This document shows, piece after piece, positions 50,150 through 61,600 of a stretch of 64,000 bases of DNA. A model generated the notes under the pieces. It saw only the letters and a program-made list of their open reading frames with translations, was not told the DNA's origin and made no database searches. The translations under genes were made by a program, and so were the position numbers. The stretch comes from Steinernema hermaphroditum. Taxonomy: Eukaryota; Nematoda; Chromadorea; Rhabditida; Steinernematidae. The stretch covers positions 16,492,001 to 16,556,000 of the forward strand of contig CM059625.1 in the NCBI GenBank assembly GCA_030435675.1. Reading direction: 5' to 3'. Numbering within the stretch: position 1 is the first letter of the stretch; the number at the start of each line of letters is the position of its first letter.

Positions 50150-51086
50150 GACTAGGCCCTTCTTTCTAAAAGAACACAATTTCCTTCCCAGTACCCATGT
50201 TTGTTTCAGTTTTCGCGCAATTCAAGCTTAACAAAAAGTCAACAAATCGGCACCAAGGAGGAAAGTTGGTCGACGTAGAATTAAAAAAAAACCACTCACA
50301 GACAGACCTTAACCACTTCACTGATCAAAGGAGTTAGCTTAATGTGAAGCGCTATAGAAGAGGAAAAAGACTTTCATAAACAGTCTTCAAGCGTTGGAAC
50401 GTATAATGAGGTGGCTCATGCAGAATTTTGAGGATCCGCGTCGACGCAAATTAATGAGTTCAGCGGGCGGAAGCTGATCGCCCCGCAAATGAGCATGATC
50501 GCCAATGGCCGCGTTAGACACGGCAGCCGATGCACGAGCAGCTGTTGGCGGGCGTCACTTAGCGACAAAAAATAACAATCAGCATCGATTGATCAGTGGT
50601 GTCAGCATAATTACGCGCGATACGAGTAACGGAATAGTTTCATAGCCGCTGCTCGACGTTTCTTACGTAGTCCAAGGAGAAAAGACCCAAACGAGAAGAC
50701 AAAAACATTTTGTTATCCGCAGGATTCGAACCGGCGCCCTTCGAAGAGGGCTGCGCCTTAGACCACTCGGCCAGAATCATACAATTGCACTGTGGAATGT
50801 TCACAAGGAAGGAATTATATCGTACTTACATTAACTAAACAACTAATAATAAAAAAGTCACGATTTGAAAAAGGCGCGAATTAATTTGATATTTCTTCCA
50901 TTTAGTCTATCAGCTCCATAAAACCAAGCTACTTATTTTTGATATTGTATCGCAAACATGTGTGACCTTTAACGGTGAGGTCCAATAGACCAAAAAGACC
51001 CCATCAGGTCGATCGTGACTCACGTGGCACACGGGGTGTTTGTCAACTTTGCAGCTCCTATGAGAACTAAAAACTGCAAACATACC
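50150..51086. other. Intergenic; only a tRNA-like remnant seen
   Basis: Upstream flank of the dynein light chain and left flank of the TIR transposon. Apart from the tRNA-like sequence at 50712-50780, nothing was recognised. Confidence 0.5.
50712..50780 (-). pseudogene. tRNA-like sequence, probably a Leu/Ser-type tRNA pseudogene
   Basis: The minus strand has an intact A box (TGGCCGAGTGGTCTAAGGC) as in tRNA-Leu and an intact B box (GGTTCGAATCC). Between them the anticodon arm is abnormal (GCCC/GGGC stem, no clean 7-nt loop), the long variable arm of class II tRNAs is missing, and the acceptor strands do not pair. RNA polymerase III could still recognise the boxes. Confidence 0.7.
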
Positions 51087-52292
51087 TATAGTCGGATTAA
51101 AAAATTGCTGACATTTTTTCGATTTGGTCCCACAACGCTTATTTTTGCGCGCGCCACGCCATCTTCGTGTGTGGTACTGCATTTTACAATGGGAAATGCA
51201 AATCGTCTGCATGTTTGGACACTTTTGACGGGGATATCACGCGAGTCTCAAAATTCTACAAGCAACTCAGTATTGCCTGGTTAATTGCGAGTCGATTGAG
51301 CCCAAAATTGTCGAAATTGAGCGCATGCACAAGAAGTTATTCACATTTTCATCGCCAGATGCCGCGATATCAATGTACAAACGATGGTTTTGTGGTGTTT
51401 CGCCGGTTTCTTTTGGAATTTTCGCAGAAATATGGGTTCAGGCTACACAGGACGAGTCGAGAACTGTCCTGATCGAGAAACTTGAGCAGTTTTATTGGGA
51501 AAAGGGTGGACGGGACTCTTTTATAAAACGATACGTCGACGAGAGGTGTTGAGAGTCAGGAGTGGAACTGTTGCGACTTCCGCCGTACCACTCTGATCTC
51601 AATCCTATCGAGATGTTCTAGGCACATGCCAAAGAGTACACGCGTAAAAAAACGAAACACGAAGATAAAATTGCTACTGTCATGGTTCACATGCGAACAG
51701 TTTTCGAAACAACACCGCCCAGTTTCTTTAGAAACATTTTTGAACACACGAGACAAGTTGAACAAACATATCTAGATTTGCACAGCTCCTCTTTCTCCGG
51801 TATGGACTACCGTATTCCTGAGCCTGATAGTGATTCTGTTTTTTCTGATGACTAATTCTTGCCCTTCTTTGTAATATATGTTCTTGGTAAACGTTTGTTA
51901 CATTCAATTCTTGACGGGAGAGCCCGCGAAGATGGAGTTACGCGAAAAAAAAACAGAAGGCACAAGAAAAAATCCGACAAAACACCTCAAAAACAGAGTC
52001 GGGGCGCTGATATCGCGGCATCTGGCGACGAAGATGTGAATAACTTCTTGTGCACGCGTTCAATTTCGACAACTTTGGGCTCAATTGACTCGCAATTAAC
52101 CAGGCAATACTGATTTGCTTGTAGAATTTTGAGATTCGCGTGATATCCCCGTCAAAAGTGTCCAAACATGCAGACGATTTGCATTCCCCATTGTAAAATG
52201 CAGTAGCACACACGAAGATGGCGTGGCGCGCGCAAAAAAAGCGTTGTGGGACCAAATTGAAAAAATGTCAGCAATTTTTTAATCTGAGTATA
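51087..52292. mobile_element. Tc1/mariner-superfamily-like DNA transposon with long (about 340 bp) terminal inverted repeats
   Basis: The left end at 51087 (TATAGTCGGATTAAAAAATT) recurs inverted at the right end (to 52292). Arms of about 340 nt (51087-51430 and 51950-52292) match closely. The outermost bases are TA on both sides, consistent with the TA target duplication of this superfamily. The space between holds a broken transposase. A further arm occurs at 62986-63320. Confidence 0.85.
51325..51855 (+). pseudogene. DDE transposase remnant with in-frame stops
   Basis: One frame continues across TGA at 51550-51552 and TAG at 51619-51621. Its centre contains LLRLPPYHSDLNPIEM, the motif surrounding the third catalytic acid of Tc1/mariner-type transposases. 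It then runs through a basic stretch (KEYTRKKTK) to an acidic C-terminus ending SVFSDD. The TAG stands where the family has Trp (NPIEM-x-W-A). The N-terminal DNA-binding and first catalytic motifs are not visible, and the start overlaps the terminal repeat. The copy is inactive. Confidence 0.8.
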
Positions 52293-52609
52293 TTTATGTG
52301 TTTGTATTGCAGACTTCTCATTGGACTTGTGGTGTAAATGACTTCTAAATGTGGACAACATGATTGAGTTGTTGAATTGAAACAGCACACAATTCGCATA
52401 GCTGGTTACATCGACATGGTTACATTTGGCTGTGTACCAGCTCCAGCGACATGCGAGATCAGCAATGTTTCTCTTCCGAGCGTCAGTTTCGTTCGATTCG
52501 AACAAAGATAAGAGAAAACACAATTGAGAAGAACATTTGACCTTTACCATCCATTTACATTCAAAATCGTCGCCTGCATCAACCGTAGGTACTGACACTG
52601 TGCCTATAT

Positions 52610-52732
52610 AGGCCGTCACACACTCCACGGAGTAAGACGCACGCTCGTCCTAACTCCATTGTAAATTTTGCCCCGCGGTACATGGAGTTAGGACGCGCGT
52701 GCGTTTTGCTCCTTGGAGTATGTGACGGCCTT
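52610..52732. repeat. Imperfect hairpin with about 50-bp arms
   Basis: Arms at 52610-52659 and 52683-52732 are near-perfect reverse complements: GGCCGTCACACACTCCACGG on one side and its complement, with a few changes, on the other. The loop is about 23 nt. It looks like a small foldback or MITE-type element. Confidence 0.85.
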
Positions 52733-52804
52733 AAGTGTCTGCGCCTCTCCGTTCTCCACTCGCCGTGGTTTTGTTCCGTGTCTTCTTTTGTCGTCTTCCT
52801 GTAT

Positions 52805-52970
52805 TCTCCATTTCAAAATTATCTTCCGAAATCGTTAGGCCTACTATTGCGCTGCAGCGCAGAGCGAAATAATTTTGAAATCTTGAAATCTCATTGAGTC
52901 CCGCAACGACGTGCTCAGAAATTTTACGGTCGCTCCTAACGATTTCGGAAGATAATTTTGAAATGGAGAA
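52805..52970. repeat. Perfect 36-bp inverted repeat with 94-nt loop
   Basis: TTCTCCATTTCAAAATTATC and the next 16 nt at 52805-52840 are exactly complementary to 52935-52970. The right arm ends about 60 nt before the first recognisable Argonaute codon, at the place where that protein's N-terminal part is missing. Confidence 0.9.
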
Positions 52971-53032
52971 GAATTGATCTATGATTTTCATTTTGATTTT
53001 CATTTCTTCATTTAGCAAACTTCCCTCGAACG

Positions 53033-56000
53033 ATGCGAGCTGCCAAAAATGAGTGAGCACTTGTACAGAGCCTTCTGTGAATATGCATGAATTTTAGCGC
53101 CCAGCGTCAGGAACGCCGCACAATGATCTGGGATATCTTCAAGAACCTCCTTGCCACCCACGCCGAAGTGTTCGGAGGTAAGGAACGCCGAGCGGAATAC
53201 ATTTACGATTGCGGCTTCCTGCTATACTCGCTGAAGCACTTGGCTGAGAGCGAAGCGAAGTAGTTATTTCTGGAGACGGTAAAAGAGTCTTCGTGTGAAA
53301 CCTGTAGCAGAAATGTTCTAGAAAATCTTGAACGCCAAAAGTCAAGCAGTTCTCGGTCGCAACTGCGAACGAATCAAGGCCAAAATCACGTACACTGCGT
53401 CATTCATCTGCAGCGCTAACCAATTGTACACGTCCGGAGCAGCGATGTCGGGGGACGCAGGCTCGGAGCAGCGATGTCGCGCCTTGCAGCAGTTCTGCGA
53501 CATCTTGACCAGTCAAAAGGTTAATCAGCGGTATGTGCGGTGTTCATGGAAGGACGCTGATCGCTCCGTTCCAGCGAGGACCAGCTGGTCTATAAGAACA
53601 AGCGCTACGACGCAGACTCGCGCCGCGACGTTGCTGCCAACATGGCGAAGGTGATCAAGGACGGCTCGGAGAAGATCACGACCATCATCGGCAACACTGC
53701 TCAAGAGCAAGGCGCCATTCTGCTTATCGAGCCAAAGACCTCGCCGTTCTTCAAGCCCGGCCCATTGAAGGAGTTTTTCCGCGAGGTGTTCTACGAAGTT
53801 AAGGCGCGCACGACCGATGATCGCAGGTTCCGTAACGAACTGGAGAAGCTCCTTCAAGGTAGTGAGATTGAGTACATTTCTCCATTCTGAAATATTCTTT
53901 TAAGGTCTCACTGTGAAGACCACACACTTGGCAAAACAGGCGACGTTCCAGATCAAGAGCCTTACTGAGCAGACTGCTGGACAGACAGCATTCATGAAAG
54001 AGGATAAAACGGAAATCACCGTTGCCCAGTATTTCAACGAAAAGTACCGCATTGCCGTGGACGAACACTATCCGTGCATCATCGTTGAATGCATGTTCAA
54101 AGGAGAGAAGGAGCGGAATTTTTATCCATGTGAAGTTCTCGAAGTACCACCAGGACAGCGCGTTCAAACTCAGGAACAAACGCCAAAGCTGGTAGTTGCA
54201 TGTGGCTGGGATAGTGTGTACCATCTCTTACTTCAAGGTCGAACAGCTCATCGAGAAGGCGCGCAAGCTGCCATCGGACGTAAAGGAGGTTGTCTGAAGA
54301 GAGCTGGATAAGTTCGAACTGGGCGACCGCAACGAGTATCTCAACGCGTTTGGCATCCGCATTGAGCGCTCCCTCTGCTCCGCCACTGGAAAACTGCTCC
54401 CCCCGCCTGATATCAAGTACAAGACTAATAGGGAAAGTGCCGTTGATCACGCTGGACGGCGCCAATGGAAAGTGGGCAACAACGGTTTTGTGCGCCCAGC
54501 CAAGGCCCCCTCTCGCTGGGTTGTTTGTGTGTTTGCCAACGCCATCGGCTGCGACTCTGCACGGTACATCACCGTTTCTTGGGTGAACATGTAATGCTCC
54601 ATTACAGGGCATTTGCGAAGGCGTTTGTCGGCACTGCCAAGATGCATGGCCTGGTTATGAACGAACCCTTCTACGACCGACTGCAGGACCTCTCCGCGGA
54701 CAATATTCAAACCCGAGCTGCTTACTATCGCTCCAACGGCGTCAAGTTCGTACTCTTCCTGCACGGTGGCGAAAAGCGAAGCATTGAACGCGATCTGATG
54801 AAGGAGACGGAAACTCGCTACAAGTTCGTCACGCAGATGGTGCACACGAAGACCGTACTAAAGGCCCTGTCGCAGAGAGGATCCCAAATGGTTCTGGACA
54901 ACATCATCATGAAGTCGAATCTGAAGCTCGGTGGTGTTAACCATGAACTGGTCTCCTCACGTCATCATCCAGCCAACTTCGTGTATGCAGCTCCTGCACG
55001 TTGCACGGTTCTACTCACTTCGTTGCAGGGAGTACACGCTCTTCCCTGCCGGCCGCATGTTCATTGGACTCGATATGCAGAGTCCCGGTTCTCCACTGAT
55101 GGGCGGTGTCAACGAATTCTGCTCCGACCCTACCGTTATTGGCGTAAGTATCCGTGTCTTTTTTATATCCTCTTATCGATTACTTCAGATGTGCTATACC
55201 GTTGGAACGTCGCCTGCTGACATGCGAGGCGGATATTGGTACCAGGAGGCCAAAGAGAAGAGAATCACCGAATTGAAAGGAGCGATTTGCCGCGCTCTTG
55301 ACCACTATCGGCAGAAATCGGCTGCTGATCCGAGGCGCCAGCGGTCACCGAGAGAGATTGTCATCTTCCGCGCCGGTGTCAGCGAGGGTGAGGTCAACAA
55401 GATTGTGAATGAAGAAATCCCTGAAATCTTGGATGCCTTCAAAGAAATGCCGCGCGATGGCGGCCGTCCGTACAGTCCGCGGCTGACCGTGATCCTGGCA
55501 CAGAAGCAATGCGGAATCCGTCTTATGCCCGCGAACACTCGCCGTGGAAGGGCAATCGAGGAGAATGTGCAGCCTGGTACGTGTGTGACCTCCAAAATCG
55601 TGAATCCACACTGGACGGAATTCATTCTCGTCGCTCAGCAGGCTCTCCAGGTACGATGAGCGAACCTGGAGATATGAGTTATTTGCTTTACAGGGTACCG
55701 CCAAACCTACTCGCTACGTGGTCCTCCATGATGACGACCGGAACCGCTTCACCGTAGAGCAGCTCGAGAACATGACTCACGCGCTTTGCTACCTCCACGG
55801 CATTGTGGCACTTCCTGTTTTGCGTCCGGCACCTCTGTACGCAGCCACGGAGCTGGTCAAGCGCGGACGCGCCAACTGGAAATCTCGCGAACACCGCAAA
55901 AACCACGGAGACGACCGCAGCATCTCTTCGGATGCAAGTGACTCAAAGGAGATTCCTACCGGCTATTTCGCCCCTATCAATGAGACTCGCCTCTTCAATC

Positions 56001-56035
56001 TGGCCACCGATATCGATGCCAGATACTGGGCTTAA
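53033..56035 (+). pseudogene. Worm-type (WAGO-like) Argonaute with two in-frame stops and truncated N-terminus
   Basis: Small-RNA-guided silencing protein. Ten exons fit one frame: 53033-53052, 53098-53278, 53322-53530, 53575-53858, 53905-54191, 54238-54563, 54608-54950, 54991-55143, 55189-55650, 55694-56035, about 868 codons. N domain (EYIYDCGFLLYS), PAZ (ATFQIKSLTEQTAGQTAF), MID and PIWI are present. In PIWI, the first catalytic Asp is kept (FIGLDMQSPG), the second is Ala (FRAGVSEG for RDGVSEG), and the usual His region reads PAPLYAATELVKRGR. This is the slicer-dead pattern of nematode WAGOs that bind secondary 22G RNAs. TAG at 53261-53263 and TGA at 54295-54297 interrupt the frame, and no splice choice I tried removes them. 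The protein starts only about 20 residues before the N domain. AATAAA lies at 56098. It may be a recent pseudogene or contain assembly errors. Confidence 0.85.
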
Positions 56036-56199
56036 TTTTATACTAATAACTTTGTTGTCTTATGTTATGCAGTTCTTAACCGGTGGTTTTGCCGACAAAT
56101 AAATCTTTAGGAGCATTTTTGTTGCATATGTTTATAAGCTTTACGGGGAATTCGTCGCACGCATATACTTCTTATAAAAAATGATCAGACATAGAACTT

Positions 56200-57153
56200 T
56201 CAAGCAACTTCTTGCGCGGCTGACGTGTCTACTGTGAGTTCGGCGTTTCCGTTGCCTGCACGGAGATTTTCATCGATCCAGTCGTAAGTGGGCTTGTAGC
56301 CACCGAGAACCATCCCTGCGGCCTTCAAACGCCTGCGGCACTTTTCGTAGTCAGATTTCTCGTAGAACGTGAGGCTGTCCAGGTAGCGGAGAATGTTGAT
56401 GTACTCGCGCGGACATTCGCCCATAAGTTCGCCGAGTCCGATGTCGTGTCGACAACGCTCCTTGTACAGACCGACCTGAAATGATTGAACTATCGAAAGC
56501 TCGCAACTCGCAGAAGACTAACATCAATAATTTTGTTGAGATCACGCCAGGGGAGACTTGCCCGAGTGTATTCAATCTGCGAGTAGAGCCACGACTCGAG
56601 ATCGTCCTTGCGGCACGTTTCGCGAAGGATGTGGCAGGCGAGAGGGGCGTAGCGGACGGTTCCTCTGAAGGGGGCGACTTTCCGCGGACGACGCATCGAC
56701 CCGAACTCATCGAAGAAGGAGCGGCAGAGACCGAAGTCGATGATGTATATCTGCTGCCGTTCGACGGCGCCAATGGCGAAGTTGGCAGCCTTGATGTCTC
56801 TGAAACAGCCGCATCAAACAAAAGTGTTGTATTGACGAGCCTGACCTGTGCTGATATCCCATGTTGTGGAGTTCCTCAATGGCATCGCCTTCGGGACTCT
56901 TGCATGTGCCGCAGTCGAGCAGCTTTAGGAAATACTTTAGCTTCTGCTTCTCTCCTGTCTGCAGCACCTTCACCTCCACCTTCAGCGCGTTTTTCGGTGT
57001 GTACTTCTCCGTCTTCAGAGCATAGAGGTAGCCTTCGTCGTCGCACACCTTGCAGACGACCCCGAACGAGCCGCAGCCAGGTATCCACAGCACAGTCCAC
57101 TTGTTGTTGACGCGATGATGGACCTGGAATTTAACAAGGTTCGTGGCTGTCAT
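56200..57153 (-). CDS. CK1-superfamily (tau-tubulin-kinase-like) protein kinase with an internal gap
   Basis: Exons 57153-56846, 56799-56523 and 56475-56200 give 286 residues. Visible kinase elements are the Gly loop PGCGSFGVV, beta-3 Lys in YALKTEKY, HR+DIKAANFAIG (catalytic Asp and Asn, split by an intron), IYIIDFG, and the CK1-specific PFRGTVRYAPLACH and DDLESWLY in place of APE. Nematodes have a large TTBK-like family, many members expressed in sperm. The segment that should follow LLDCGT (strand beta-5, hinge, alpha-D and most of alpha-E, about 45 residues) is absent: CKSPEG runs straight into AIEELHNMG. There is no stop or frameshift. Without a hinge the fold is doubtful, so this is either a degenerate copy or a local assembly deletion. 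It converges on the Argonaute gene. Confidence 0.82.
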
Positions 57154-57432
57154 AGTGGAAGACTTCTGATGGATCACAGTCGGCGAAGACCGATTGCGAA
57201 TGATAAACTCACTTAAATGGGCGTTCTGTCTACCCACTTTTGCAAAAACAGACGGTCTCCATACTGGTGACTGTCTCAAAAAAAGTTTAGAGACTCCCCT
57301 TTTTTGAGATACACCAAAAGATCTGATTTCGATTGAATCATCACTGCAAAGCACTCTCTTCCTCTTTCGAATTTTAAATCAGTAGGGTGGTCCCAAGACG
57401 CGAAGATTTCGCAGGACGAGGGAGAGAGCGCA

Positions 57433-58185
57433 CGAAGCGTCCATCGCACCCTGAAATTGGCGCTCCAGGGCAATCGTGGCAGGACCCAAAATTTCTGAGC
57501 AGTTTTTTAGCTCTATACATAAGGATCATCGGCAAACTTGCGTGCGTTTTCGTTTTTCTCCGCACCTAGCCCCATGCATCATCAAAATGTGGCAGAATTA
57601 CAAAGAAAAGACGAAAAAGCTTTATTCACCATGCAACCTTAGCATTTTTTCTTCTACAAATGTCGTTGGCTTTTTTCAGTTATTTTCCTTCTCATGTCCC
57701 TTCCCTAAGCTATCTACACAAAGTTCCCTGATCAACGACACGGTTTATGCAAATTCTGCAGTGTTTATAGAATTTTTCCGCGATTGTACCGCGCAGTTGA
57801 CACAGCAAGCTCATCGTGACGGGACCCACGACGGACGCTGCTGTCACTTTCTTTGCCGCTTAATTCTTAAATCTGCATAGACCGTGGTGTTCCACTAACG
57901 AACCGTATCTAGACACCTTTGCGGAGAAGTGTGCAAAAGAAAATGTACGGTATCTGTTCAAGAAAAAAATTTTTGCTTCGGAAAGCCAGAAGGTCTATCT
58001 TCAGTTCATGTTTCTTTGTTATTCTCCCATATTTTGATGATGCATGGGGCTAGGTGGGGAAAAAAACGAAAACGCACGCAAGTTTGCCGATGATCCTTAT
58101 GTATAGAGCTAAAGAACTGATCAGAAATTTTGGGTCCTGCCACGATTGCCCTGGAGCGCCAATTTCAGGGTGCGATGGACGCTTC
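57433..58185. mobile_element. Non-autonomous TIR element with about 155-bp inverted repeats
   Basis: 57433-57588 (from CGAAGCGTCCATCGCACC to CCATGCATCATCAAAAT) recurs inverted at 58031-58185 with few changes. The 440-nt centre has no protein-like frame. The element lies between the kinase promoter and the CNOT1-like gene. Its TIRs are unrelated to those of the element at 51087. Confidence 0.85.
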
Positions 58186-58520
58186 GCGAGAGTGCTGTCG
58201 TTTCTTTTTAGTCAAATTGCAACATGCTCTGCAGAGCGCAATCCGTGAGTTTTGCATTTCGCGGTTCAAATGCCGTTCTAAACGTCTGTGTTTTTTTCGA
58301 TTGCCGAGATCTTTCAGCAACAGCCAGATTTTACGAGTTCGGTACATTTAGGATATTTCGCCCTGTGAGAATCCGATGAACAAAAAGTGCACAGCTCAAT
58401 CCTAGTTTAATCGATCAGTGTTTTTGCCGAACAACTAGGCGGAATGTGCGTTACTAAATTGACTCAACAACGGTTTTCCAAATTCTTCGGAATTTTTGGT
58501 TTGATGTGATTTACTTTTTT

Positions 58521-58577
58521 CGTGTTCTCTTTGTCATTTCGTGTTCTCTTTGTCATTTCGTGTTCTCTTTGTCATTT
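58521..58577. repeat. 19-bp tandem repeat, three perfect copies
   Basis: CGTGTTCTCTTTGTCATTT occurs three times in a row, ending 29 nt before the CNOT1-like ATG. It is pyrimidine-rich and so extends the acceptor-like tract (TTAATCGTTCCAG) before the start codon. Confidence 0.95.
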
Positions 58578-58606
58578 CAACTTATCCTCGCTTAATCGTT
58601 CCAGCG

Positions 58607-61600
58607 ATGGCCTCTCTGTGCAACACCGACGACATCCTCCTAGATGTCGTAACGCGGCGCTGTGGCAAAACTCTGACAGCGGGCGAACTGCGCGCGACAG
58701 CTGCGGCAATTGGACTGGAATACCCGGCGGCAGGGACACGAATTGACGCGATAGGGAAGCCGCACAGCCAGAAGGCGCCTGGCGAGAGGTCACCCACCCT
58801 GGTGAAGACGTCGTCCTTCGCTGAAAATGACTGTGCAGAGTCCATGATCGAAGCCCTGCTAGTGTGTCGCCGTTGTTGAGATCTCTGTTGATATGAGCTG
58901 TTTAGAAGGTTGCGGATACCGAGAAGGAGTGGGCGCCGCCAGCTGCGATTGCGGAGGCAGTTGGATTCATCGTGATGGAGCTACAACATACGAACACCGA
59001 AACGCAAGTTGTCCAGATGGCCAGCCTCATGCGCATGCAGCCTCCATGCTTCACAAATTGGCTGGTGCATGAACTGCTGCGCCACATCCCCGACATGACG
59101 AGCCAGCTAAGCACGTATTACGAGTTCTTCGTCGCCCTCTGTCGCCACGATCTCGGACACTGCATGGAACAGATGATGCGGGAGGAGACGTACGCCTACG
59201 TGAAGGTAGCCTTGTAACTTCGCTTGGTCCCTGAACGTTTGGTTCCAGAAGTTGCTAAACCGCCAGAACTGTATCATCAGCGGATTCAACGACCGTCAAG
59301 TGCTGAAGAACCTCGGAGCCTGGATAGGCTTCATGACGGTGGCGAAAGACTACCCGATATTCGACAGGGAACTCAATATACGCGAACTACTGGAAACAGC
59401 ACTGACCAAGGGCGACACTGCGCTGTGTGTGGTCGTCCCGTTCGTCACACGAATCATGCGATCCTGTCGTTTGAGCCTGGTGAGTGTTGCCATAAAAGTG
59501 CTAGAAACTGATTGTAACCACTTGCAGCTGCTATCTCCCGACTCCGCTTGGTCGCGCTCCATCATAAGAATCCTCGTCGCTATCCACCGATGTCAGCCGG
59601 TCAAGATGAATATAAAGTTCGAGGTCGCACTCCTCCTGCGCGCCTTTGGGATGAACATCGAAGACGTGGAGACCGAAGACTGCCTGGACTCGACTCGGTT
59701 TACCGAACGCCGGTTGAACTTCAGTGGTTTTCCCGAACAGTTCGAGGGCGATCCGCTGGAATCGAAGCTGCAGTTAGCCAGGGATCTGGGCATTCCACTG
59801 ATCGTCGCCGAGAAAACGCTGCAGTTCTACAAGTACAACGTGGATGACGCGGAACAAATCGTCGGAGTCAACGAAGAAGCGATCGCGGCCGCCAACGGAC
59901 AGTCCATTAAAATCCCGCTGATCGAAACCGTGAACGATGTCCTGTGCGAACGTCGAATTTGTCTTCCGCTACTTGACGGTGACATCGAAGCCATGCAGAC
60001 CTGTGAAGGGTCCATCGCTTTCAGTGGGTTCACTGCGTTCCCGGACACGAACGAAGTCCCGCCGTTTCCTGTGATCTTCGACAGCGAACCGATGGTAGTG
60101 GTACCTAGCGGGGACCAGTCCATCGACTACATGCACTGCGCAGAGACGCTGTTTTACGATCTGAACCAGAAATACATGTCCTCCTACTGTGCGCAGATCG
60201 AGTCGTTCGAGAACCTCTTGGAAGTGATCTCCACGGTTGGGTTGTTTCGCAGAGTAGAGTAATTATTTGTGGTTTCAGTACAAGGAGCAAGGTCTGCTCG
60301 CCGTGGAGTCCGCCGAACCCTTCCTGATAGCATGCATGCAGGTGTACATACAACTGTGCTACACACTCAATGAAGAAGGACTTTCATCGCGACACCATTG
60401 CCACTTTTACGCCGATTCACTGGCCTCTATCATCTCGTAAGCGATTGATCAGCTGGGCTAATCCCTATCGGTTTGGTTTAGATTAACCGCGGAAGAGTTG
60501 ATGGCCGTCAGTTCGGAAGCCAGCGGGAAGTTTGTGGGAAGTGTGTTCAGCTCCATGCGGAAACTCTTTATGCTCGACTTCGACAGCAGAGACCTCGCTA
60601 GTTTTCTCATGTTCCCATATGCTCGGATGATCCTCGCGTCCATGTGGCGTCTGCAGAACGTTTGCCTACGCCTGAAGAACTCGGATCTCCTCTTTGTATT
60701 CCAGCGCGACATGGCGTACGTTCTTGCACCCACTCGGTCCCTCTATCGTTTTTTCTTCAGGAGTCTCATGATGCATCTTCGGCCTGCCAACCTGCCCTGC
60801 TTCGCGTTCTGGTGGCTCAACATCATTGGTAACCACAAGATCGTTTGGGGCTTTTTGAGCAATCCGTCGCATCAAGGCTCGAGCAGGGCCATCTTCGCGC
60901 ATCTGCTGGTGACCGTGCTCAAATTCCTGGCGAAGATCATGGGCAGCCCGGCTTGCGACACCCACATGTGCTGCGAGCTTCTGCAGGTAGACGTTTCTTC
61001 GTTTCGCTCATAATGTAATTACTGTCGTTGCAGGGTATGCAGCGTCTCATCTTCTACCTGCACAATTTCCCTGACGTCCTGCTTGAGTTCTATGACCCTC
61101 TGTGCACGTTCATGCCCTCAGGCTGTGTCCAGCTCCGCAACTGTGTCCTCAGCGCACTGCCGAAGGGAATGCGCGCCCCCGACCCAATCTCATTGTTTCC
61201 TAGAAGCGACTACTTGGGCCTCATCTCCATGGATCAGAAGATAAATGTTGCCCTTTCCACTACGAAGCTGCCGTTTGAAGCCGATCTCTTGAAGTTCCTG
61301 GAAAGCGGAGATTCGCCAAATTTGCTCGACATGCTGCCGGCTTATCTTCGAGTACTGCCGGTCGTAGAAACTCCTCCACTAAATGCATATTTACAGATTG
61401 ACGCGAAAGAGCCGTCACAATTTAACATGATCACGGTTAACTCACTGGTTTTGGTCGCAGGTAAGCACGCGACGGAGCAGCTGAAGGCGCGAGGCCAGAA
61501 ACCGACGGCGGCCAACGTTAGCCAAATGCCGTTCGCCGATCTCTTCGTGCACCTGTCGCAGTTGCTCTGTAATGAAGGACGCTACGTTCTCTTCCAAACT

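Noticed and set aside
54295..54297. TGA in the Argonaute as selenocysteine
   Set aside because: Argonautes have no Sec site, no SECIS-like structure was noticed, and a second interruption is TAG.
54097..54612. 171-codon antisense frame over the Argonaute PAZ-MID exons
   Set aside because: Shadow of the real coding strand; it spans Argonaute introns and has no homology of its own.
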